Shown: piece after piece, positions 47,071 to 58,977 of the stretch
Layout of the letters: each line of letters opens with the position of its first letter
Position numbering within the stretch: position 1 is the first letter of the stretch
NCBI RefSeq assembly: GCF_000344685.1
Contig: NW_006920420.1
Coordinates: 1,375,034-1,439,033 of the forward strand
Direction of reading: 5' to 3'
Origin: Gloeophyllum trabeum ATCC 11539
Taxonomy: Eukaryota; Basidiomycota; Agaricomycetes; Gloeophyllales; Gloeophyllaceae
Length of the DNA stretch: 64,000 bases
The notes under the pieces: generated by a model
Database searches by the model: none
The model's input: only the letters and a program-made list of their open reading frames with translations
What the model was told of the DNA's origin: nothing
Made by a program: the position numbers and the translations under genes

Positions 47071-50028
47071 CTAGAGTCCTGCTGCGCCGGGGAACCAACA
47101 CCACTTTCCGTTCATATACAACAGCATGGGATCATTGGCAAACCTATCGCCCGGCGAATGTCAGCCAACGGCACTGGCAGCGTTGTGGCACTCACCAGGA
47201 TATCACTTGAACCTCCATCGTCTCGCCGCCTGGGATAATTGTCTCTTCAAGGGTAATCGTATTCACAAGTCTTGAGTCTGGTAAAGCGTCCGGGATATGC
47301 AAGAACGTAGCATATGTATCAGGATGTGAGCGGTCACTGTTCCTGCATCCAAGGTCCACGCATCTACACAGCCGATTATTCCTGTGAGAAGATCAGAGAA
47401 TTCAAGATCATTCAATTTGCCCTGGTCTCACCAGCTGGGAGAAGCCCAGTAGAGATAAGGGATATTTCCAGCACCTGGGGGCACGCAAACAGTGAGGATA
47501 TAAATCTGATGGCCTGTTCCGCTCCTCAGTAGACGTTCCTGTTCCTGAAAATCCCTCTCATAGACGACATCATAATACTCGTTGACTAGGAAACAATATG
47601 GAAGAGGAGTTCCATATGCGTGCTTCAGGGAGAAGCAGGCCAAGTATTGTCTCTGTCCATCATCGTCCAATGCACCTATGATGGGTGCGTAGGAGCGTGA
47701 CAGCGACGGCTCCTTTAAATCAGATACGGACGCCCACCTCAATGAACGCAAGTCACCGACCAAGCGCTCATACGCTGTGTAGTCATGCGAGTTTTGTCGA
47801 TCGCGCTGCGTACTCTTGATTAGCAGGAGGGTGATATTACGAACTACTCGTACCGGCGTACTAATCTGGGGTAGAACCCGACGGCTCGAGTTTGCACACT
47901 ACGGTAGAAGCGCGAACCAATATGTGTTCTGCCTTCGTCGTTCGGATATCCGTGGGCAGCATCCTGGATTTTGGATTCCAGTTGCAGCTTCACAACGCTG
48001 GGTTCATAGCGGGAAGAGGCAAGTCTGTCCAAAACCTTGGAAACACGATCAAACTCCCGTCCCGATAAGCCGTGTCTTGCGTGACGAAGTGACCCGAGTA
48101 GTGCTTCGTAATAGTCTTTGTCCTTGCGACATATGACAAGCACCTCCTCTGGCACGTCCTCAAACCTAGACGCAGCAGGGATAGGGATATATAAATCTCG
48201 CAGACGTTCGAAGAGAATACGTACCCTGTAAGCAGTCCGGTAACCCTCTCACACAGTCCCTGTAGGAACTCATTGCTTACCTTCGCCGGGAACCCGAGTG
48301 GACAGTACTCCCTTGCTCCGAGCGCGATGACACGCCGTTCGTACAGGAATCGCGCAAAGACGCGATATACCGGGGATCGGACAGTGTCGAATATGCCGGG
48401 GAGGGGAGCAGGTGGCCGCACCGATTCGGCCTTGTTCGCTAGGTTCAGCAGTTGCCTCTCCAGCGTAACTGTCAATGAGCACGGGGTCCTCATGGTGCCG
48501 AGCTGCAGGTCCAGCGCATCCCGAAGCCGCATACGACGTCGCCTCTTCTGACCACCACTCATCGAGAGATCAGCGCATGCCGTCCCTTCAGAAATTGTAC
48601 GGTATACGTACTCCGTGTTACCAGCTCTGGCCAGAACGACCTCGCATACCGGCAGCCACACACTCTCCCAGATCCAGGGGCTGGCGCCGACGGACATGTC
48701 GTCCCGGCCGATGCTCCCGAGGACGCTGTTGATGATGCGGAGCATCAGCGCCCGGCGCACGAGATCTTTCTCTGCGATCGCCGTCCACAGCCACTGCCGC
48801 ATGTTGACGGCAGATATGAAGGAGTGGGGGGACGAGGTGAGGACCCAGTGTAGCCAGAACGGACCGGGCTGTCTAGTGAATGATTTGATTATTGGGAGAG
48901 CGGGGAGGTGAGAATTGTACGCGGCTTCGCTGGAGAACGTGGCGGAAGTGAACGATGCGAGGTAGGGTAATAGTCGATCAGACAGCAGCGCCTGGTCCAG
49001 CTTGTCTTCGCACGTCACCTCGATAGCTGAGTAATCTTGAATCATGGCTAACATCTTCGCGTTGGCAGTGGATACGAGCGCGCGCCTGGAGCTGGCGAGC
49101 AGTCTATCCTCGGTATCTTGAAGGTACCCAAGAGATGAGAGACGGCCAATGAGTGCCTTCAAGTGCTGCTGGAGACCTCGCTGATCAAATACTGTCGCTG
49201 CTTCAGGTATGAATGTTAGCAATGCTTCGATGTAGGCCATGGCAAATGCTTTGGAAGAGAGGTTATCCTGTCTTTTGCGATAAACAATCAATGAGATGGA
49301 CCTTGAGACGAGCAGGTTAAGACACTTCACTTCAAGCACTGAATCAGCTTTCTGCAGTCCTTTGCCAGACCCCTATCAGACCCATTAGCAGTCCCTTCAG
49401 TCAGTATTGAAAGCAGGATGATTCCGTCCAGAGCCGCTATTGCACTAACGCGGCTATGCTGAAGACTGTCGAGGGTGCGAGCGAACTCCACGCAAGCTGG
49501 ACATCTCCAATTATTGGATTTACACCAGCATTGCTTCACATAGTCTCCCAGAAAGCGTCGGAGCAGGTGAATCATAACTCCGTCTGGACCGACCCCAATC
49601 CGAGTGAGAGCACTCGTGGCAATGTTCTCGACGACCTTGCCCATCGAGGTATACAGCTTGTCCAATGTCCGTCCAAGCCCAGGATGGTCCGAGGCCGTGG
49701 AAGAACTAGCAGTCTCAAATTCCACATCATTCGCTCGAAGAGCATCCACGGCAGAGCTCTCCAGGTCGTAATAAGTCTGCTGCAAGGAGGAATGAGTCTG
49801 GGGTTTCTGCTTCCTTATCTTGAGCCGGTTGAAGGCAGTCGCTAAGACTCCATCAAGTGCGCCACCAAGCGCATTGAGAGGGACGTCCAGAGTCCGTCCA
49901 AGTCCAGGGAGACCGGATGCCGTGGAAGTACTGGCTGTTTCGAACTGTACATCGTTGTCCTGGAGGATGTGGAGGGCATCCTCCGTCAGCGCATAGGAGT
50001 TGTGGTGAGGTACACGATGGTACTGCAT
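47071..50028 (-). CDS. protein of unknown function with an internal N-terminal duplication
   Basis: Six exons (50028-49382, 49301-48225, 48165-47854, 47812-47432, 47381-47196, 47143-47071) join in phase to about 891 residues; the first two splices are less certain. The first 130 residues contain two similar units about 65 apart: NDVQFETASTSTAS..PGLGRTLD and NDVEFETASSSTAS..PGLGRTLD. Then come a Cys/Trp patch (CWCKSNNWRCPACVEF), a long mostly helical middle and a C-terminal beta-looking part (LEETIIPGGETMEVQVISW, LLYMNGKWCWFPGAAGL). No membrane span, signal peptide or known catalytic motif is visible, and I do not recognise the family. It is divergently arranged with the GNAT gene, 367 bp apart. 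Confidence 0.6.
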
Positions 50029-50395
50029 TGTATCTATATTGTTAGCGCTGCGGTATGCTTCGATGCAAAGTAGCGTTTTAGGATGCAAACAGAGGCTCCG
50101 CCGAGGGGAACTCGATTGTGTGGCGGTGGCTGGAGGCCACAGCACAGCCACATTTGATCGTATCTCGTCGCGCCATGGACGAAGTCTTTGGCATTGATCA
50201 ATAGCTATGCTGGATCAGCTCAGGATAAGGATGTGACTGGCGGATAGAACAAGGCACATGATCGTCACAATCCGGATCCGAGGACAATGCCACTCACTGT
50301 GCCAGTGACTCAACCCACACTTACAAAGGGCCCAAGGGTAGGTATAACTCCAATCCCACAAGCACGAAGATACATCCATCTCAGAGCTGCTTCTC

Positions 50396-51046
50396 ATGCC
50401 GAACACATCCAAAGCCACCAGATATGTCGCGATCGAAACTCGTCGGCTCATCTTGCGCACGCCCACTCTCTCCGATGCCCCTGCATACGCCGCATTGTTC
50501 AGCAACCCACTCAACTACGAGCACGAGCCACACAAACCGAGCAACCCATCCGTAGAGCACTACGAGCGGGTCCTCTCGTCGTTCATCGAGGGAACACACA
50601 AGAGGAAGAGCGCTGTACTCACTATTTGTTTGAAGGATGGGGAGGAGATCATCGGCACGGGCGGGTTCAACTCCATATTTACTCGGAAGCCAGGGAACGT
50701 ACGAATTGGAGATGCTGGGTTCATGATCGATAGTGCGCACTGGCGGAAGGGTTACGCGAAGGAGGCCGTCGCAGCCATGCTCGACTGGGCCTTTATTCCT
50801 AGCAGTCTGGCTCGCCGTGGTCAACCTGCCATCGACGTCGTGGTCTTTGAATCCCTGGCCGCCAATGACCGCATCAAAGGCTTACTCTCGGGCTGCTTTG
50901 GTTTCCAAGCAACTCTTCGAGACGGAGGCTTTGGTGCCGAACAAGTCTGGGAGATCACGCGGGCCGACTGGCTGAAAAGGAGCACGATGATGGGGTTGCC
51001 TGACGGGGATATTCCATTCCCTGCAAGCTTAAGACCTGGTCTGTAA
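50396..51046 (+). CDS. GNAT-family N-acetyltransferase (RimJ/RimL type)
   Basis: A single exon of 216 residues. It begins with the RimJ/RimL-like strand IETRRLILRTPTLSDAPAY and contains IGTGGFNSIF and GDAGFMIDSAHWRKGYAKEA. The latter includes the acetyl-CoA pyrophosphate loop (R-x-x-G-x-[AG]), here W-R-K-G-Y-A-K-E-A. The region VFESLAANDRIKGLLSGCFGF corresponds to the usual N-x-x-S/R helix. These enzymes acetylate protein N-termini or small amines; the substrate is unknown. It is intronless, in contrast to its neighbours. Confidence 0.88.
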   Translation: MPNTSKATRYVAIETRRLILRTPTLSDAPAYAALFSNPLNYEHEPHKPSNPSVEHYERVLSSFIEGTHKRKSAVLTICLKDGEEIIGTGGFNSIFTRKPGNVRIGDAGFMIDSAHWRKGYAKEAVAAMLDWAFIPSSLARRGQPAIDVVVFESLAANDRIKGLLSGCFGFQATLRDGGFGAEQVWEITRADWLKRSTMMGLPDGDIPFPASLRPGL

Positions 51047-51687
51047 TGTACACCTTCCATTATGCTATGCCTGTTCACCTAGGTTGCCAGATCCACAAGC
51101 CGCAGGCACGTAAGCGCTCTCCGACCTGCCCATACGCCAACCAGCAGCCTTTCTGCACGAGCTTGTCCAGGTGTCGCTAAAATGAAGGGGTATGATGTGG
51201 GTCGAGCAACGCTACGGCAGCACAATTTCATACGCAGACGAAGGATGTATCATATCAGACGGTTGTTGACTTACCTACCGGATGCCACAGTAAAATATCC
51301 CTGCCTGGGATCTAATCCATGGCGCCCGATATTAAATATCCGTTGTCCTTAACCACAGGGTTGCTAGAAGGCCAGTCTGCCGCGGGGTAATAGTATAGTA
51401 TTTGTGGCTCTGTCATGAATGGCTTATAGAATTCAGCGATCCGCACGAAGCACACCTAACTTGGAATTCAGAGTTGTCTGCTGCCAATTGCAGCAGCGCT
51501 CGTTCCAACGTGCACATGCAGAACATCGTAACAATGGCATTCGCAACAGTCATAAAACATACATACAGTAAGACTACTGATACAAGTAGTATACACCGGA
51601 CCAAACCAAAGAAACCGGGGCGTCTGACCTAAAAAAGAACGTCACAACACAAGCAGTACTGCCGGGGCAAGCTCAGCGTTTCTCTCT
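51047..51687. other. intergenic, no gene seen
   Basis: Short frames only. This is the 3' space between the convergent GNAT gene and MFS transporter A. Confidence 0.6.
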
Positions 51688-54559
51688 CTACTGCCTGTCG
51701 AAGATCTGAGGATGCCTGGCAACCCAGCTCCGCGCGCGTTTGCCGTAGACGTACATCGGGATTGTGGTCAAGATGCAGAACGCGGCGAGGCCCGCGAGGA
51801 TACCGAAGGCTATTCATAATTAGGTCAATCTTCGCTGGACGGGAAGCACTGCTCATAAGATGACTGCGTACTGTGCAAGATTCCCATTTTCGTCACCCAC
51901 GCGACTGAAAACTGGGTGAACCCGTACAGGATGACGTTCTATTCCAGAGCGGTCAGTACAGGGACCTTGGAGTATGGACGATGAGGAAAATACCTTGATG
52001 AAGTTGATCAGGGCGAAACACTCCGGGGAGTGCTTCGTGTGCACGTCGATCACGTACGTCTAGCATTCAAGAGGATAAGCTCCCACCGAGATATTAAAAA
52101 TAAGAAGACGTTGCGACATACCACAATCGCCGTCGAACCGATTCCTTGGCCGGCGTTGATCAAACTGTACATAATGACCGGTCCTACGTAGCCTCAGCAC
52201 CACGTAACGGACCATAGAACGAAGGAACTCACCAATCCAGTGCACACCGGCGCTCTGCATCGCGGCCCACCCCGCAAAGCCCACCACCTCCAGAATGAGC
52301 ATGAAGAACATGATGTACAGCCTGCTCTCCGGCTCGTAAATGCCTAGACAATCATCATCAGTCGACGTTGACGGTCGAGCAGAGGTAAGACGCACCGTTA
52401 TTCCGCTTCGCGAACCAGGTAGCGGAGTAATCACATAGCGGGCCGGCCAAGAAGGCCGTGATGATCCCTGCCACGAGCGGGCCGATGGAGACCAGTCCGG
52501 TTTGGGAGGCGTCGAAGTTGTAGGGCGGGGCGGAGAAGACCACGGAGGAGATAACGGAGAGGACGACGAGCCAGCATGTTGTTAGACTAGGTCATGGACG
52601 GCGAGGTTAGTACCTAGGCAAGCGGACGATCGAGAGGAATGACGTACCCGTATCTGCAGGATAGAGGGGGAAGGAAAGTAGGATGGTCAGAACGTATGTG
52701 CGAAAACGGATAGGAAAGGATGCTGACGAGAATATCGCGAACCAAATGATGGGCGACAACTATATCCAGGATCAATAACACTTCGTCCTCGCATCGGACC
52801 ATTGACTCACCAAGAACGGGAATGGTCGGAAGAACACTTGCAGGAAGCTGACTTTGCTGACATACTACCATAAACCATCAGCACACCTCAATCTAACCAA
52901 GCCGGAAAATGCGCGTACCCCAGACCAGGGCGCGAGTTCCTGCACGAACGTCTTGGGCGGGAGGTGATTCCCCTTCGGCGCCTGTTCGACGCTCGGGATA
53001 TGCTCCACGTACTCCTTCTCAGTATCCCCCACATTTTCGACTTTCTCGCTGGCTGGGGTGGCAGTCTCCGTGGCTCCTTCGGCACGGCGGTCGTACTATG
53101 TGAGCAGTAAGTGTTTGGTCCCCTAGCACAGGCCAGGAACAGTTTAACGTACGTTCGTCTCGGGAACAAAGAGAATTACGGCCGCGAGAGCTATGCCGAA
53201 GAAGATGGTGATAATCCAGAAACACCACCGCCAGCCGAGCGACTTGGACTCGATCATATAGCCGTTCACTGTACGTCCCCATCAGTTTCGTCAGGTAGAC
53301 GGACAACAAAAGGATATCACATACCAATGGGTGCTAATTACACGGGCGATAACACGAGTAATCGTCAATCTGATGGAAGGGCATAGTCGAAGCGGCGTGA
53401 GATACGAACCAACATTGATGCCTATTGGGTAGAACGAGTGAGCCGAAGATTCGCCTATGGACTCCCGTGCGAAGGAGACTTACCACCGAGGATGGCCAAG
53501 CCTGATCGCACGTTTGAAGTTATTTCAAGTAGGATCGGGATCAGCGTGGGTGTTAGAGAGATTGCAGGGGCGATAAGGCGCAGAATAAAAATTCAGGGAA
53601 GAGAAAGAAGGTAGACAAGCCGTGAGTTAGAGCTATACAGATCATATGGAAGCTAACACGTACCCCAAACCGCGACGCGGAACCCACGCTGGTGGACAAA
53701 GTAGATGTCTACCATCCCATTTAGCTTATCTTTGGCATCGAGGGGTCAGCTATTGATTACCTCCAATGGTAGCAGTGACCAGCGCCTCGAAGCTCGCCAT
53801 CCCAAAGCCCTGGAACACCCTGCTCGCAACAAAGCTCTGCAGACTGTTTGATACCGCGCTCCAGATTGAACATGTGAAGAGCAGCAGCGCCGAGAGCAGA
53901 AAGACAGGACGCCGGCCAAACTTGACTGCAAAAGGTGCCATGACCATCATGATACACCCAAGGGCGATAACCAGGTCACCGTTCCTGCACAACTAGTATG
54001 AGCATGATTCGCGGGAAGAAATCCCGGGACGTACGAAGCGGCAACATCGTTTGTCGAGACGCCCCATTCCAGAGCAATGGTTGCGTAACCTGGAGCCAGG
54101 AGCGGGCCGCATGCTCCTCTGTTTGAAGCATAATCAGAATCATCGCGTAAGTGGAACTTAAGATTAAGCCACTGACACCAAACCGGCCATGTAGCATATC
54201 GACCAGAATAAAATCTCCTTTTTCCACGTGGGCCAGTTGAGCGGGTCCTAAAGGTAGGTGCTTTCAGATAGGAACAACGAAGACATAGGAACACCGGTGC
54301 TTACTCGTGGATCGTCGGAAGGTTGTGGGACAAGAATGACATGTGAATCGCGACCCGTGCCCTTCTTTAGGTTCGTGGCGGCTGCGATAGGGACGCCGTA
54401 CTTGTTGTGCTTGAGCTCCTCGAGCCTTGCCGTGCCGGGCACCTGTGCGAGTCAATCGAATTCAGTGCCGAGTAGATGAGAACAGCGCTATAGAAAGAGG
54501 TTCGAAGGAAAGACACCTACGTGCTCAAGGTGGCGGTCTTCGAGAACGCCCAATGCCAT
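51688..54559 (-). CDS. MFS transporter A (DHA1/HOL1-like)
   Basis: Twenty exons, several tiny (18, 12, 9 and 6 nt), join in phase from the ATG at 54559 to the stop at 51688, giving about 547 residues. The N-terminus MALGVLEDRHLEHVPGTA, then ILVPQPSDDPRDPLNWP.WKK, is the hallmark of a large fungal DHA1-type group. Further motifs are FGRRPVFLLSALLLFTCSIW, ASRVFQGFGM, SLGWRWCFWIITI and YGKRARSWVARHP at the end. A soluble loop of about 60 residues (YDRRAEGATETATP...) lies between helices 6 and 7. The likely substrate class is small organic molecules, polyamines or toxins. Gene B at 58978-61693 is a clear paralog with the same exon pattern. The two flank a P450. Confidence 0.9.
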
Positions 54560-54645
54560 CGCAAGTACTGGAAGGTGAACGAGTCCCAGTGCGAGTCCAA
54601 CGAAGGAGACCCGACGAAGAAACGAGACCCGCCATCAATTTCTCT

Positions 54646-54655
54646 CTTTTATACC
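54646..54655 (-). promoter_or_regulatory. TATA box of MFS transporter A
   Basis: On the minus strand the sequence reads GGTATAAAAG, about 90 bp upstream of the ATG at 54559. The region between it and the P450 start at 55026 is a divergent promoter. Confidence 0.6.
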
Positions 54656-55025
54656 GTTCGTCGGGCGGACGTCCTCAGGTCTAGTGCCTCAGCCAATAAT
54701 CTGCGGCAGAAAGCGATTTGGTTTGGTTCCGGCTCGACGATTTATCCTTCCCCACGGGGCACTCAGGGGAACCCGAAGTGCGGGGAGGAGCCAATCACAA
54801 CGATCGCCTGCCGTCCGACCAATCGCACTTGGCTTCTTTCTCGTGACTGGCTCAATTGCAACAGGGCTGCAGACTGATTTCATGAGGGTGCCCACGGGAC
54901 CTACGCGAGATACGTTCAGGCTGAAGTGTCCTCGTCGGCGCGCGCAGCGGGCAGCCATTTAGTTCGATTCCTTGACGGCGTCGGCGACGTCCCTCATTAA
55001 CGGCGGAACCCAGTTTTTGACGAAG

Positions 55026-57458
55026 ATGTCTGTCTATGCCACGATTGGGAAGCTGCTGCTGCAGACGCTCGGCGTAGTCTGCGTCGCGCTGCTAACCTCG
55101 GTCATCACGCAAGAGGTGAGGCGCCCGAAGAACATGCCCCCAACGCCGGGCAACAAGCGCCCCTTACCTTTTATCGGGAACAAGCTCGAGATTCCAAAGG
55201 AGAAGAGTTGGATTGCATTTAGGAAGTGGAATGAAGAGTACGGACCGATTCTGACCGTGTGGAATGGGACGACCCCCACGATTTTGATTGGGGATCCCGA
55301 GGTGCGTCGTGAACTAGGGTTAGGGATGAGATTCTGACATACAGTAGATTGCAGTCGAATTGATGGAGAAGAGGAGCACCAAGTATAGCTCCAGGCCTAG
55401 GTTTGTTGTCGCTGGCGATTTGCTAACGGAAAGTATGTACATAATATTCTACTCCGCGACCGGCATTGATTATGGGCATTTTCATAGATCGAACCATCTT
55501 GTTTGCACCATATGGTGAACGCTGGCGGGCGTACCGCAAGGCATTACATCTTGCCACGATGCCGAAGAGTGTAGATAGTGCGTACATAATATCTCTTCTA
55601 CGCCGCACCTTTTCCAATCCCTATTCTAGCCTACCGGCCGATAATGGAAATGGAAGGCAAAGTTTTGGCCAACGACATCCTCACGAACCCGAGCAACTGG
55701 TACGATCTGGTAAGCTTATTCTTTTCCTCCAATCCTTCCTTCCTGAACTTGAATAACACGAATCTCAGATCTACAGGTACGCTCTCCAGGACGACCCTAG
55801 CTAGCATGGAAAAGGCGGGCCAACTGACATATCCCGTTGAACCCCAGGTACACCGCCTCCTCCGTAGTAGCGATTGCGTACGGGCGCAGGGTGCTCGACA
55901 TCCATACCGATAGCGCCTACCAGAAGCTCGCGCGCAACATCGACTTCCTCACGAGCATTAACGTCCCCGGCGCGCAATGGCACGAGACGTTCCCCGCACT
56001 GCGCTTCCTACCGTCGTTCTTGAACCCGATCAAGAAGGCGGCGATCGGGTTTAGGGAACAAGGCCGCCAGAACCTACGCTCGCTTGTGGAGGAGGTGCGC
56101 AAGAAGATGCAGCAGGGCGTCGCGCCGCACAGGTATCTTGTCTCTCCCCTGTGCCTTGCCCTCAGTCCCCAGTCTAATTATTGGCCCTGTAGTTATGCGA
56201 AGCTTCTGATCGAGAATCGCGACAAGTATGCGGATCTCGACGAGGTCGAGTTCAACGGCCAGCCGGGTTCACTATTCGGCGCGGGGGTAGACACAACCTC
56301 CGCCACCCTGCAAAGTTTGGTCCTCGCGCTCGTGCTACACCCAGAGGTGCAGAGGAAGGCCCACGAGGAGCTCGACCGCCACGTCGGGTCGCACAGGAGC
56401 CCGACCTGGGACGACGAGGACCAGTTGGTGTACGTTCAGGTATGAGCGACTGTCGGTATCTACGCACCTCAGCGGATCTAATATCAGTGCGGTGACGTAG
56501 GCGATAATCAAGGAAATTGTAGGCAACCTCACCGGTCAATGCTCCGTTGGAACGGGGGGCTTACACTTGGTGTAGTTGCGCTGGAGACCGGTGGCCATTT
56601 TGGGCGGCACCCCTCACGCCTCCACCGAAGATGACATTTTCGAGTGGGAGGGCAAGCAGTACTTCATCCCGAAGGGCGCTATCATGTTCGTCATCCCATC
56701 AACCCTTATGTCTGTTATATCCACGCTGACTGGTCTTCGCTGTAGCTTAGGAAACCTATGGAGCATACACATGAATCCGAAGACGTACGAGAGCCCCGAG
56801 GAATTCAGGGTGAGCTATGCTTGTGCTCTGTAAGTGTCTGGGTGTCGCTGACATCGCGAAGCCGGAGCGATTCTTGGGTGACCGTCAATACCCGGGTACG
56901 GGAGGCAAGGGCCACTCGTAAGTCGTACATCCCTGCGCTACATCCAAACACCAATCTCATTCCTACGTTGCACAGATCGTTCGGCTGGGGTCGCCGGTAA
57001 GCAAAGCATCTCTCTGGGACTCGAACCGTGACAGCGTTTACGAGTCCGCTCATAGTGTTTGCCCCGGCGCGTACTTTGCCGAACGCTGTAAGTCAACGAT
57101 GACTACACTTCGGATTTTACGTTGACGTTCGCCTTCCATCGCCCCTGTAGCGCTGTATCTGACCGCAACCCGCCTCCTCTGGGCGTTTAACTTCTCCAAG
57201 GCTACTAACCCTATAACCGGAAATGAGATCACGCCGGATGCGAGCATGGAGAAGGGCTACACAAGTGGCTTTAACACTCGCCCGCATCCCTTCCCGTGCA
57301 AGATCGAAGTGAGTAGAAAAATGGGCAGCACAATCAAGAGTGTCGCTGACTTGACATCATGACGATAGGTTAGGAACGACGCTATTCGGGAGACCGTGGA
57401 GCGGGAGGCAAAGGAGGCTTTAGAAGATTTAAGGGTCTTCGAGAATTACTATGACTAG
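55026..57458 (+). CDS. cytochrome P450 monooxygenase
   Basis: About fifteen exons, one of 8 nt (near 55770), run from the ATG at 55026 to the stop at 57456-57458. The N-terminus has a membrane anchor (LLLQTLGVVCVALLTSVI) and a Pro-rich hinge (PPTPGNKRPLPFIGN). Also seen are FAPYGERWRAYRK in the C helix, FGAGVDTTSATLQS (I-helix oxygen-binding A-G-x-D-T-T), KEILRWRP (ExxR), PERFLG and the haem loop SFGWGRRVCPGAYFAERS with the cysteine ligand. It resembles basidiomycete P450s annotated as O-methylsterigmatocystin-oxidoreductase-like; a CYP family cannot be fixed by eye. The exon 9/10 junction near 56710-56745 needs a short 36-bp intron and is uncertain. The paralogous MFS genes on either side suggest a detoxification or metabolite role. 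Confidence 0.92.
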
Positions 57459-58977
57459 ATGGAGGTTACAGTCGTTCATATCAGCTGTGGTACGTTGATG
57501 TTTATCTTGACTGCTAGTGCAAATTGTCAGAGTACCTGAGAGTGGCTGATATTCTCATAGATGGATGTACGTTGCGTCTTGTATACTATTCCCCGGTATC
57601 CTAGGTCATATACACTTCGTTTCCGCGATGCTATATGGGAGTACCCAGATGCTCAGGTCGGTGCTATACTTTGCAGCGAAGACTGATATGTCCTCGCCTC
57701 TGGTAAATAAAAAAATCACTCGCGTCACGCTAGGGTGGCTGTACCACTATCGCGCCAGCGGCACCGAGACATTCCCAGCGGTAGGTTAGGAGTGCGTGCC
57801 TCACGCGCATAATCTGTGCTTCCATCCGTCCCAGCTGATCGATTCCTGCGATGCTCGGTTTCTGTGGAGTTGCTGGACAGAGCGTATAGTGAGCACAAGT
57901 GCGTATTGTGTAGCCTGCTTGATCCTATTACCCGTCTTAGCCCTCCCGCAGGTCGCGATCCTTCGGAGTACCTTTGTCGCAGTCGAACCCGTGAACACTC
58001 GTAAAGCCCTCCGTGCAAAATGCTTTATCTGATTATCCGTACGGATGCCGTCCTTCAATGGAAGACTTCGGTCGCTGCACAACTCGTGAACATCTGTCTC
58101 TCGGACGTTTTTGCCAGAATGCGACTGCATCATGCTCTCCTGCCAATAGCAGCGACGCTCGGAGTCTCTTCGTCGCACTGTTTTATCCAGCGAAGATCCT
58201 AACGCCCCCCTAGGATAGAGGGCAATGCAAGTCAGCTTATGGCTAAAGGGTCAGGCGAGATACTCATATTAGTAGGTTTGTTTTCTTCCAAGCCTGCAGT
58301 ACGTTTGTACTGACGCTGTCTTGCACACTGCAAGTTCAATGTGAAGTATATGTCCGGGCGCGAGACGGCCCGCCCTATTTGCGCACCATTAGGGATTCAT
58401 GGGAGTAAATCGTTGCAGCGAGATTCTTCCCCTTTTACCACTCACACGTACACCACCCCTTTGCTCGACACTTGGGAAGTTTCAGCGGTCCGGAACCGAA
58501 AGAATATGCCACGCCGGCCCAAAGCTTGCAGTGATGCTCTCATCTCCTTACGATACATGAGGGAAGTACTTGTGATGTGGGTTAGAACAACTATCGTGTC
58601 TCGCGACATCGCGTCGGGTATCCTGATAAGATGAATCCTGCTAACAGGATTGGTTGGTGATAGAAGTACCACCACAGCAAAGGTTGTTCGAATGGGAAGC
58701 GCCCAGCACCCGTGCGAGCCCTGAGCAGGGTCACACCCCTCCGTTCTCGTGACTTCACGCATCAATCTCCCATCTTCTGCAGGTACAGCCAGTTCGCAGT
58801 CGCAGCCTACAATGCCACGAGGATGCCCCACTCGAGCTTCCCAACCTACCCGTTTCCACGAACCATAAAGTCAGAAGGTAACTAGCGGGACTTCTGGTCT
58901 ATATGGGTGCCGCACTATAAGAACTGCAGCGGATGGCGAGACACGTAGCCGGTTCCGCACCTCTTCGGCACTCCAAT
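57459..58977. other. intergenic between P450 and MFS transporter B
   Basis: No gene can be supported. A plus-strand frame near 57885 contains HKCVLCSLLDPITRL, but I could not extend it. A TATA-like CACTATAAG lies about 70 bp before the start codon of transporter B. Confidence 0.45.

Noticed and set aside
57011..57035. T-loop-like GGTTCGAGTCCC on the minus strand, suggesting a tRNA
   Set aside because: It lies in a 57-bp P450 intron and no acceptor stem, D arm or anticodon arm fits around it.
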